Shown: positions 1-7,908, counted from the stretch's first letter. The stretch is 11,832 nucleotides of DNA from Amoeboradix gromovi (GCA_018985225.1 JADGIF010000281.1:1-11832); one strand, 5' to 3'. Numbers and translations are program-made. Notes: generated by a model not told the origin, from the letters alone.

Positions 1-161
1 ATGTTTGAACGAGATGCAGGGTCTTCTAGCTTTATTTTGAAAAGAGGAATACAATCAATGAAAGAAAATTGGTATAATAGAAGATCTTTTATTAATGATT
101 TCCTCTGTATGGAGCACCTCCTTTAAAAACGAGTTAGTCTAGTTTTTATATTTGGTGTCCC
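1..161 (+). mobile_element. Right end of dispersed inverted-repeat element, copy A (truncated by window edge)
   Basis: Positions 4-161 align with 7148-7310 of the complete copy at roughly 90 percent by eye, ending in the same 29-bp terminus (133-161, finishing TTTGGTGTCCC). Relative to that copy it lacks 5 nt (AGCAT, after ATTAATGAT near position 100), which shifts the reading frame shared by the two copies. Upstream of the gap several differences are silent or conservative in that frame (V/I, M/L, L/I), as expected if the ancestor coded for protein. The left part lies outside the window. Confidence 0.85.
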
Positions 162-618
162 AAATATATGTTCATCGCTACAATATAGTCTCTAATTACT
201 TCTTAATGACAGTTTTACACCTGTACAAGTATCACCACTACATGGTTCATAAAATTTTTGCTCAAATTTTTCTTCTTTTTTTGCGCTTTCACTTCATTTT
301 TAGACCAGTGATATAATGTACTGTTTTATTGCAATTGGAATAGTATAGAAAGAGAGTAAATTGGAGAGACATAGCGCATTTAATCACAACGAATGGCTGA
401 ATCAATCAGTATCGAGAACTGTTAATGCTGTTATACAGTCTGAGAGGTTTTGTTATATGATTTTGAAAACATTTTTGTGGGGTTTCGGACATCTACTAAT
501 TCAAAACCTTCTATTCTTATTCCCTATTACTTCCCTCAAGAGTGCTTTTCATAGGGTTTCTCTTGCGTTTTGAGTTGCATAAACTGGAGAACAACTTTTG
601 AAGGGAGATTTGCAGGAG
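162..618. other. Intergenic region upstream of PWP1
   Basis: This AT-rich stretch between the element terminus and the PWP1 start codon must contain the PWP1 promoter and 5' UTR, but I recognise no convincing TATA box or factor site. On the minus strand a 33-codon stop-free run (293-195) reads KKEEKFEQKFYEPC then GDTCTG; it has no start codon and no visible splice context, so it could be chance or a coding remnant. A plus-strand open frame at 361-573 has no ATG near its beginning and no recognisable motif, and I do not call it a gene. Confidence 0.5.
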
Positions 619-1818
619 ATGATTTCTTCATTACTATGGTTACCTCGAGGGCAGTTGAACGCTAAACCCGAGCCGTACATGCCAACAGAAGAGGAAATGG
701 GTAAGGAAGTTCGAGAATATGCAGATGAGTTCGAAGCAGAGTACAATGAAGAAGGTGACTTCATGGACGCAATGATGAAAGAGCAGATGGATGAAATGGA
801 TATTGCAGACCTGGACTATACTGAAGATCCGGATCTCGATGATGTCCTTAAGCAGACTGATCATATTTTATGTGTGGGTAAAGTCGGAGAAGTGTCTACC
901 ATAGAGTATCAAATATTCGATATCGATCAGCGTTCATTGTACATTCATAGAGACTTGATGTTGCCTTCTATTCCGCTGTGCTCGGAGTTTGTGAATCCCT
1001 TTCTTATAGTGGGATCGTTTGAACCAGTAATTGAGATGTGGAATGCTAATTTTTATGACAAGTTGACACCGGATGTGGAACTCAAAGGCCATACTGATGC
1101 TGTGCTGTCACTCAGCTCTAACAGCATTGCAAACAATGTACTTTTAAGCGGTAGTTCAGACTGTACAGTAAAATTGTGGGATATTTCTAAAGCCAAAGTT
1201 GTCGACACTTTTAACCATCATGCTGATAAAGTCCAAACTATCAAATGGCACTTTTCGGAAGCTACAGTTCTGGCAACAGGTGGATTTGACGGGCTGGTTT
1301 ACGTAGGAGACACGCGATCTAAAACCAACTTTTCCAAAATAGAAATTGGAGGAGAAATTGAAAGGCTTGACTGGGGATTCAAAGAATACGAGTTGATTAT
1401 TTCTAATAACAATGGAGAAATCTCTTGCTATGACATAAGGTCCATGGAACGACTATACACAATTGGTTTATCCAATGCTTGCACATTTGCAAAGTCGCTT
1501 GGAAACTTACTTGTAATAGCCTCTCCACAAGATCATTCATCTAACATATCAATTTGGAAAGTATCTGATAAACCTGAAAGACTTTACTTGAAATCTGTTG
1601 ATGGTAATGTTTTAGACATTAAAAGCTGTCCAGAGAATCCGGAACTAATAGCGATTGGGGGAAATAACTCTCAAATATGGGATTTATCAAGCATAAAAAA
1701 ACTAAGGAAGTTAATCCCCGAGTTGGATGCTCTTGAAAGAAGAGATGATGGTATATTCACTCCATATGACTTTGATGATGAAAACCAAACTGATGATGAG
1801 ATCGAGGCAAAAAACTAA
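619..1818 (+). CDS. PWP1: Periodic tryptophan protein 1 (PWP1), WD40-repeat ribosome-biogenesis and chromatin factor
   Basis: PWP1 is a nuclear/nucleolar WD40 protein linked to rDNA chromatin and large-subunit maturation. The translation has 399 residues. It opens MISSLLWLPRG, close to the yeast PWP1 N-terminus as I recall it (MISATNWVPRG). An acidic segment follows (about 28-80, many E/D), then the family block with HRDLMLPSIPLCSEF near 115-130. WD repeats follow: ELKGHTDAVLSLSS, CTVKLWDISKAK, HADKVQTIKWHFSEATVLATGGFDG and SQIWDLSS. The tail is acidic (DDENQTDDEIEAKN). I chose the ATG at 619 because the open frame further upstream begins without an ATG and the homology starts here. No intron is evident. 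It is shorter than the roughly 500-580 residues I recall for human and yeast PWP1, mainly through compact loops. It converges with IFT172, with 20 bp between the stops. Identification is strong; exact function is by family. Confidence 0.93.
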   Translation: MISSLLWLPRGQLNAKPEPYMPTEEEMGKEVREYADEFEAEYNEEGDFMDAMMKEQMDEMDIADLDYTEDPDLDDVLKQTDHILCVGKVGEVSTIEYQIFDIDQRSLYIHRDLMLPSIPLCSEFVNPFLIVGSFEPVIEMWNANFYDKLTPDVELKGHTDAVLSLSSNSIANNVLLSGSSDCTVKLWDISKAKVVDTFNHHADKVQTIKWHFSEATVLATGGFDGLVYVGDTRSKTNFSKIEIGGEIERLDWGFKEYELIISNNNGEISCYDIRSMERLYTIGLSNACTFAKSLGNLLVIASPQDHSSNISIWKVSDKPERLYLKSVDGNVLDIKSCPENPELIAIGGNNSQIWDLSSIKKLRKLIPELDALERRDDGIFTPYDFDDENQTDDEIEAKN

Positions 1819-1838
1819 TTATTTAATAAATTGATTTG
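1819..1838. terminator. Shared 20-bp 3' intergenic gap with overlapping poly(A) signals on both strands
   Basis: The whole gap between two convergent stop codons is 20 bp. Plus-strand AATAAA (1825-1830) sits 6 nt after the PWP1 stop. Read on the minus strand, 1822-1830 gives TTTATTAAA, which contains the common variant ATTAAA for IFT172. Cleavage normally occurs some 10-30 nt downstream of such signals, so each mRNA should end inside the other gene's coding sequence. The signals are visible; their use is inferred. Confidence 0.6.
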
Positions 1839-4800
1839 TTACTTAAATGTCTCTGGACTGGCACAATAAGGACAGCGTTGTCTATATTTAATGAACTTGT
1901 TCCAATCTGTAACGTTGGCACTATGTTGACAACTCGTACATTTCACCTCCTCACATATTCTAGTCCCGCTAACTATGCACATTTGATATTTCATACTGCA
2001 GTGGCTACATTGCAGCTGGTGTAAAAATAAAGGTTTTTTGCATGTACAATATTGTTTAAAGTCAGGACTTAAAATAATTTGCTCTGCGGATTTTTTCAAA
2101 ACGTATTCCTGTAACTCTTTTCGTTTAAAATTTATGTTCACCGACTTTGGCAAGCTCTTTAACTGAGGTACAAAATCTAACATCTGAACTGAGCTGATAT
2201 CGTTTCCTTGATCCTCTACTGCATCACATATATCCAAATAGTAATTTAGCAGTTTGAATGCACAATACTCGTTAAAATCCTATATGAGTATTTAAGCTAC
2301 TTTTGCAGCATTTCCTGCATCATAAATTACTTCTAAGGGATCAACGTAGTCAATGTACCTAGTTAGGCTCATGTTTATTTTATAAATTAGTTCCTTGTCT
2401 AGCTCTAGCTCAGCTACTGCCCTATTTTGATACAGCAACAAGATATCAAAATACGGTTCTAAAGAGACGTACTCTTTTCTTTTAGTCATTATCTCGTTAC
2501 TGTGCTCCAGTAACTTGTTTTCTACACAGTGTGCTAGAATCAGTTTCATTTGTTCTGTGTCTAGTTTTGCTTTGTTTGCAAGTATCTGTGACAATGATCC
2601 GTTTTGCAGCCCCAGTTTTATCTGCTGCGCAGCGTCTACTGTTAGCTTTTGTTGCTGCCCCAAAGGTTTAACATTGTACTTTGCCTTGTATTCTGCGTAC
2701 AAATGAGGGATGTACTTTTGACAATAACTCATTCCCAGATCTATCAATTTATCGTTCATATAAATCTGTAACAGATCTTGCACCATGTTACATTTTAGAC
2801 TCAGTTCGTCAGCATATGCATAATTCTTTTCCTTTACCAAGTTACTCAATTCCTTACTTATACAACTTTGTAGCTGATATTGCTTTACTGTACTTAATAC
2901 TTGCAAAGTATCCCTTTTGCTTATGTAATAGTTTAGAACATTTGCGTACGCTTTACATTTTACATAGTATTCCACACACCGTTCATCATCTATTTCTTTT
3001 AGATATTGAGCGTATTTCAAATAAACTGCGGGTTGGAAATGCATATGGTGTGGCAGCAATTCTAATACTAATTCAAAATCATTCATGCTTAGTCCATATT
3101 CCAAGGCATTTAGTGTATATTCGGTTGGTATACTCTTGCTATTTTTGGCCCATAGATAGCAGACCTGATTTTTGTACTTGGTTTTACTACTCAGCCTCAT
3201 AGCGTCAGAAAATTGTTTATTTTGTAAATACCTCATGATAATTCCCTTTTCATCTCCCATATACAAATAATAGTACTCCATATCCTCTATTTTTGTTAGT
3301 TTTTCGATAATGCGAGCGCAGTAAGTTTTTTTATCCTCTGTGAGTGATAGCAATTCTGAATAAAACCCTTTATCAAATAATGTTTCGAATCCTGAACTTT
3401 CGCTGTCTAGCAGCTGGTGCAATTTGATGAATAATGTGTGATTATTAATCAGCAAATCATTCAAGGCACCTGCATAGTGTTTCGGGTCTTTGCTAATGGC
3501 TATTGCGTTGTTATACAATTGTAAATCACAGTATATCGATACTGATTTACCTATATCAACTTTTGAATATATATCTGCTGCTTTCTCGTAGAGGCCATTC
3601 TTGTACAGATATTCTGCATATTGTAGCAACAATTGAGGGTTGCTTGGCACATATTCTTTGTTTATATACAATGAACATTCAAATGCTTTGTTTTGATCAA
3701 TCTGAAGCGCCAAGTCATATGCATTTAGGTAGTCTCTATGATACATTAGGCTATTTAAGTGCTTGATCCTTATATCCATAAACCTTGAATCTTTAGGGTC
3801 CATTAATGATATTGCCTTGGAATAACAACTATGTTTGATACACAGATTAATTGCCAAGTCCATACTATTTAGCATCACATATAAGTCGCATGCTTCTGTG
3901 ATAAACCCGTAGCGTTCTAACTGCTCAGCACATGTATACAAAAGCTGCTTATTTGTAGTTGAGCCTTGTTTGATTGATTTGTATTGATCATAAACAGTAT
4001 CAAATTCGGCACTAATAATACTTGCAGATACTTTACTTTTTTCGCTGTTCTTGTTGCATAGGCTCAAGTAGTAATAGCCCTGACAATACAAATTTAAGTC
4101 GAAGCTGCATTTACTAGCTATATAGTAGTCGTTTTGCTGGATCGCTTGATTCAATAATAAATTAGAGTTATTCAAATTGAAAAGGTCATGCTGATACAAC
4201 GATTGTTTTAAATCTGTTGATTTCAATGTAATGGGATATTGATATTCAGCATTATTGAATTTGGTGATTATTATATTATTTTCAACGTGTTTGAGATTCC
4301 CGACTACTTGGAAACTTGTTAATATTGTGTCTGCTTTGTAAATAAATATCGTGTGAGACTGTTGTACAATTAGTAAGTCATTGTATGTCACAGCGATTTC
4401 ACCACTAGTTAAAAGGCTCTTATTGTAATTTACATGGTTGATGTAAAATATATCACCATTACTGAATTGGACATACAAGTTGCTGTTTAACAAAATTAGT
4501 TTAATATCCAACAATTCCAAACTAAATATTTGTTTTCCCTGTAATTCTTTTAAAATTAGTATATCATCATGATAGTACGCAATTAAATCATTGTGGATAG
4601 ATATGAAGTTGGGATGTAAATTGTTACAATGGATCGCAGTCAGTATGCGATCGTTGTTTATTATGAACACTTGATCATCCACCAATATGAAAACATAAGT
4701 GGCAAACATGAACAGCTCATCGTCGGACTGTCGATGCCACTCTACAGTAGAGGTTGAATTAGAAAAGATGTTCACAAACTTAATAGAGGTCTGGGTTTTG

Positions 4801-5777
4801 CAAATAATCATATCCTTGGTTATATCAATGTATTTAATAGGCTCATCGTTGCGAATGAAATACGCTTTGTTATCGTGTATATTCTTAACTGTACAACAGC
4901 TAGACAGATGATAGTTGATTAAAAACGTGTCTTTATACAATTCGCTCCTCAAAATGAGCTCAATTCGATCACAAACACCGTCATATGTACCAACAAGAAG
5001 TGCTTGGCCAGAATATTCGTAGCATACTGAGCTTATGCCAAACAACTTGCATCCTATTTTATCAACAAGAAATGACGACATATCAATTATATACAGCGAT
5101 GATTCGGTAGATATGGCCAAGAATTCATTGTTTGGAGACATAGAAAGACTACTGATGTATTGAAATGGCGCTTGCCAAATCACAGTACCAAACTCATTGC
5201 AAATTAATAGATTAGATTCATTGGCAATAATTACATTTTTATTGCTTAATCTTAAGTGCTGTATCTCACCAACACATTTTTTGAAAATCTGGTGCACAGG
5301 ATTTTCATTAACAGTCATCTTTAATATAGTACCATCACTTTGACCGATAAAACAATGCACAAAGTCGCTATCAAATGAAGTAATGGTGACTTTCGATTGG
5401 TATAATGTAGTTGCCTTGTTGCTTTGCAAATTGCCATACTTAACCTTATTTTCATTAGTAACAAATAACAAATCGTTTTTTAGGACTAAATGAGTAATCG
5501 GTTGACTACTGGAGAATTTATTACAAATGACCTTCTTTTCCTGTATTTTATATATATAGACATATCCATCTATTTGTCCAACTGCTAGTAAACTGTTATA
5601 ACTGATTACTGTACAAATTTGCTTGATACTAAATTTATCTAATCTTTTATCCTTATCATAAATATAAATAGTTTTATCGCTTGTTGCTATGACAGTATTC
5701 TCATAACTGCTTATGCCTATTATACTGCGAATATCATCTTTCGAAGCTAGCAAATGTTGAGACTCGCCGATAAGCAT
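1839..5777 (-). CDS. IFT172: Intraflagellar transport protein 172 (IFT172), two exons, short form with cysteine-rich C-terminus
   Basis: IFT172 is a peripheral subunit of the IFT-B train that carries cargo along the flagellar axoneme and acts at tip turnaround. Joining 5777-2301 to 2279-1839 across a 21-nt intron gives 1305 residues. The N-terminal beta-propeller carries family hallmarks: YDKDKRLDKFS (41-51), GQIDGYVYIYKI (67-78) and KKVICNKF (81-88). Propeller sequence continues to about 560, then a helical TPR-like solenoid to about 1150 (for example VCYLWAKNSK and AVYLKYAQYLKEIDDE). The family block DPLEVIYDAGNAAK (1146-1159) ends exon 1 and continues in exon 2 as LNYYLDICDAVED. The C-terminus holds CIVSG, DWNKF and four cysteine pairs (1237/1239, 1250/1253, 1273/1276, 1295/1298). 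Human IFT172 is about 1749 residues, so this solenoid is markedly shorter. VPS11 and WDR19/IFT144 were considered; the N-terminal and WNKF motifs favour IFT172. The start is the first ATG and matches the family N-terminus. Confidence 0.9.
2280..2300 (-). other. 21-nt spliceosomal intron in IFT172
   Basis: On the minus strand the segment begins GTAGCT and ends CATATAG, with TAA and TAG in frame. Removing exactly these 21 nt (phase 0) joins NAAK to DFNEYCAFKLL and restores the IFT172 C-terminal domain, where related proteins have one continuous block (AGIAAKA...LNRFLDLTDAIE in human, from memory). A stop at this point would lose the whole conserved end of the protein. Boundaries are inferred from GT/AG and frame. 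Confidence 0.85.
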
Positions 5778-6823
5778 TTTTCACTAGTTTCAGCTGAATA
5801 CGTTTCACACTGACGTTAAATACGAAATTTACCTACACATTGCTTTAATGAGCTTTGAGATATTGCACTAAAGATGTTTTCATAGGTTCATATCTCTACG
5901 GCTCCAATGATCACAAACCTCACATTGAAAATGACCTTGTATCACATTCTCTTCACTTATTGTCTCATAAAACACGGGAATTAGTGGAATAGATTTATTA
6001 TACAATAAAAATCTTGTCCACTTTATTTGCTTGTAAAAGCTAATCTTTGCCTAAAGCTTTGCAACCTGGGGTAGATACAATTTAAGCATATGTTTGCCTG
6101 GTTTGATATCACTATGGTATTCGTGACTGCTGCTGAAGTATTTGAATTTTCTCAAATATTAAATTTTTCTGAGCTAATTATTGCATTGAAGTGCTTAATG
6201 ATTGAACATGCTGAACCATAGTAACTCTGGTAATTGTTGAGTTCTTTTTATTTCACATAATCTAATAGGTCGCATTTCCCTAACCTGAAGCTACCGACAT
6301 CAGAAACTAGTTCTGTTACAGTGCACAAAAATCACACGACTGTTTTAACAGCTGTTCACTTTTGAAATCTTTGACAAGAGCCCAGCTGTATCACCATTCA
6401 TTGCAAAGAAGTGCACAAGGACTAATTCATATAAAATGCACATTATAACCTGCAAAAATCTGTGATGAAGATATCATACATTAGGAAAAAGAAACCTAGC
6501 AAGAGGTCTAATTAAGTAGACCATCAAAAATCTCAGTGCCAGAATGGTAGACATACTGCGCATCTCAAGATATAACGATCAAGAAATGGATGCCAACCTT
6601 GAGATCACTATAATATGAGTCTAGCGGTTTTGCAATAGCTTAAGAGAAAGTGAAAAGAGAATCACGAACTAGTTAGGTAGAGAGAACAAATCCGGTAAGA
6701 AATAAAAAAGGTTAAGACAAGTATGGCTTGATTTGAAAGATATGTCAAGTAAGTCTGTGATAGATTCGATGATGATAGGAAGCCGAAACGTAGAAATTTT
6801 AGCAAGCTTGGAATTTTGCATAT
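5778..6823. other. Gene-poor region between IFT172 and the complete repeat element
   Basis: The first part must hold the IFT172 promoter on the minus strand; I recognise no factor site there. A kinase-like remnant (5883-6158, minus) is listed separately. From 6160 to 6700 stops are dense in every frame and I see no gene. At 6706-6858 (plus) there is a 51-codon stop-free run without ATG, reading RLRQVWLDLKDMSSKS and later VEILASLEFCIWDIKYKNW. It crosses the left boundary of the repeat element at 6824, so the element may have inserted into an older coding remnant. No RNA gene was recognised. Confidence 0.45.
5883..6158 (-). pseudogene. Decayed coding remnant with protein-kinase catalytic-loop-like motif (relic 1)
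   Basis: On the minus strand a 35-codon open run (6158-6054) contains LRKFKYFSSSHEYHSDIKPGKHML. It resembles kinase subdomain VIb, where LKYLH...HRDIKPxNxL is typical, with HSD in place of HRD. A TAG (6053-6051) interrupts it, and the same frame continues open for 56 codons (6050-5883), including NVIQGHFQCEVCDHWSRRD, before TGA. There is no initiating Met and no other kinase hallmark. The nucleotide block at about 6070-6125 is also similar to 7618-7685, where the motif recurs as HRDINPGKNML, so both likely derive from one ancestral sequence. Kinase origin is inference from one motif; an unannotated exon is the alternative. Confidence 0.35.
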
Positions 6824-6852
6824 GGGACATCAAATATAAAAACTGGACTAAC
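6824..6852 (+). repeat. Left terminal inverted repeat, copy B
   Basis: This 29-bp terminus beginning GGGACATC pairs with 7282-7310 in inverted orientation, with mismatches at repeat positions 7 and 22. It is identical to 11710-11738. Confidence 0.85.
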
Positions 6853-6949
6853 TTTCTATAACAACTTGGAAGATTATTTCAGCTTTATTAATTTTATGGA
6901 TTTAAGAGGCGAGTGGACATTCAGCTAGTTGCGGAGTTGACGAGTATGA

Positions 6950-7291
6950 AAGGAAAATAAATATTCTGTACAGCTATTCTCTTACTCTTTCATCCAATCA
7001 TTATTTCAAATAAAATATCAATATTACTCTGTAAAAACTAGAATAGATAAGAGTAATAATGTTAGTATAACATTACAAAATGGCTCTAGAAAAGAGTACC
7101 GTCTAAGAAAATGCACCTTTTGCTCAGATGCTCAAAGACCTCATATATTTGAACGAGATGCAGGGTATTCTAGTTTTGTTATGAAGAGGGGATTGGAAGT
7201 AATGAAAGAAAATTGGTATAATAGAAGATCTTTTATTAATGATAGCATTTCCTCTGTATGGTGCACCTTATTTAAAAACGAGTTAGTCTAG
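6950..7291 (+). pseudogene. Transposon-borne coding remnant: 113-codon stop-free frame ending in the right inverted repeat
   Basis: From 6950 to 7288 there is no stop codon, which is long for such AT-rich DNA, then TAG at 7289-7291 inside the right terminal repeat. There is no ATG until codon 78. In the same frame an ATG at 6896 reads MDLRGEWTFS and then meets TAG, TGA and TGA before the open run; the sequence to the window end shows the first two of these stops also in copy C. The translation contains a basic stretch with one CxxC (SRKEYRLRKCTFCSDAQRPH), then FERDAGYSSFVMKRG and MKENWYNRRSFIND. Copy A differs in this frame partly by silent and conservative changes. I infer the C-terminal remnant of a protein encoded by the parent transposon; no family recognised. 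Copy A carries a 5-nt frameshifting deletion. Confidence 0.5.
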
Positions 7292-7310
7292 TTTTTATAT
7301 TTGGTGTCCC
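7282..7310 (+). repeat. Right terminal inverted repeat, copy B
   Basis: This 29-bp terminus ends ATTTGGTGTCCC. The same 29 bp recur exactly at 133-161 in copy A and, diverged, at 7861-7887. Confidence 0.85.
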
Positions 7311-7439
7311 AAGTGTAACAATAGTAAAATTTATCCCATACTTTAAAAACAAATATTAATCTTTCTGCTAAAGGATACTCTCACTGGTTAAGACTGCACT
7401 AAAACAGTTTTGCGAAAGTTTTAAAGAAGCACCGAGCTC

Positions 7440-7742
7440 TCATTCACCAACCAAATGCAAGTTGACCATGGGCATGCAGAAATTCAACGCATTAAAGTAA
7501 TAGTTTGTCTCTAAAACTTTTAGAATTGTGCCATACAGCAATTGTTGAAGCGTTACTGAAATAGTTTTGCAAGATCTGAAAAAATCACAGTCACATTTCT
7601 GAAGTGTAGACACGTAGGGTGGATATTGTTTAAGCATATTCTTGCCTGGATTGATATCTCTATGGTCTTCATTCCTTTCATGCAATATTAGATAAAGGAC
7701 TATCAAGTGATAATTTGAAAGTTGTTGAATGTTTGCACGAAT
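7440..7742 (-). pseudogene. Decayed coding remnant with kinase catalytic-loop-like motif (relic 2)
   Basis: A 101-codon open run on the minus strand (7742-7440) has no ATG at its start. It reads NIQQLSNYHLIVLYLILHERN, then HRDINPGKNML, then KQYPPYVSTLQKCDCDFFRSC. The pattern resembles kinase subdomains III-VII: a helix ending QQLSHxHIV, the YLHERN...HRDIKPxN catalytic loop, and a LKxCDFGxSRS-like magnesium loop in which DFG has become DFF. The hinge region, APE and the C-lobe are missing, and PGKN carries an extra residue against the canonical PxN. The segment 7618-7685 is similar at nucleotide level to relic 1. It lies just right of the complete transposable element. I infer a decayed, internally deleted kinase paralogue; a chance open frame is possible. 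Confidence 0.4.
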
Positions 7743-7860
7743 TTAGCGAAGCGAATCATATTCATTGTTTTGCGGACAGCGAGGATAAATTCTTGCAAAT
7801 GTAGCCAATACTATGAAATAAATTTATTTGTTTTTAACTTAAGAAGCCCATTGAAAGAAG

Positions 7861-7887
7861 AGGTTTAGCTTTTATGTTCGGCGTCCC
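7861..7887 (+). repeat. Diverged right terminus of the same inverted-repeat family
   Basis: The sequence TTTAGCTTTTATGTTCGGCG followed by TCCC matches the copy A/B right terminus across its last 24 bases apart from five differences, all transitions. Two CpG sites here (TTCGGCG) correspond to TpG in copies A and B. No matching left end or internal element sequence was found next to it, so it is either a solo terminus or the end of a different family member. Confidence 0.55.
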
Positions 7888-7898
7888 AATTAATTATG

Positions 7899-7908
7899 AT
7901 TGGCCAAT
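7899..7908. promoter_or_regulatory. Palindromic CCAAT box (ATTGGCCAAT) upstream of the 132-residue gene
   Basis: The perfect 10-bp palindrome carries a CCAAT pentamer on each strand and lies 55 nt before the ATG at 7964. A further CCAAT (7886-7890) overlaps the last bases of the diverged transposon terminus. CCAAT is the NF-Y/Hap2-3-5 recognition core, and a gene for one NF-Y subunit lies in this window. Function is inferred. Confidence 0.4.

Larger units (their letters stand above)
6824..7310 (+). mobile_element. Complete 487-bp element with 29-bp terminal inverted repeats (MITE-like, copy B)
   Basis: The left end (6824-6852, starting GGGACATCAAATAT) is the reverse complement of the right end (7282-7310, ending ATTTGGTGTCCC) with two mismatches in 29 bp. 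The left 123 bp recur at 11710-11832 with about four differences, and the right 163 bp recur at window positions 4-161, so the unit is dispersed. Flanks differ between copies, which fixes the boundaries at GGGAC and GTCCC. I find no convincing target-site duplication: the immediate flanks are GCATAT on the left and AAGTGT on the right. A 113-codon open frame fills the right two thirds and ends inside the right terminus. This looks like a deletion derivative of a DNA transposon; superfamily not recognised. Confidence 0.8.

Noticed and set aside
361-573. 70-codon open frame upstream of PWP1
   Set aside because: It begins without ATG, has no recognisable motif and lies in the presumed promoter/5' UTR region.
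1839-2237. A separate small zinc-finger gene downstream of IFT172
   Set aside because: It has no ATG at its start and is in frame with IFT172 exon 2 once a 21-nt intron is removed; it supplies the missing conserved C-terminus.
2681-3202. 173-codon open frame on the plus strand
   Set aside because: It lies entirely antisense to the IFT172 coding region, has no family motif, and its composition mirrors the real gene.
2292-5777. Calling the large minus-strand gene VPS11 or WDR19/IFT144
   Set aside because: The WD40-plus-solenoid plan fits all of these, but GQIDGYVYIYKI, KKVICNKF, the YDAGNAAK block and DWNKF match IFT172 specifically.
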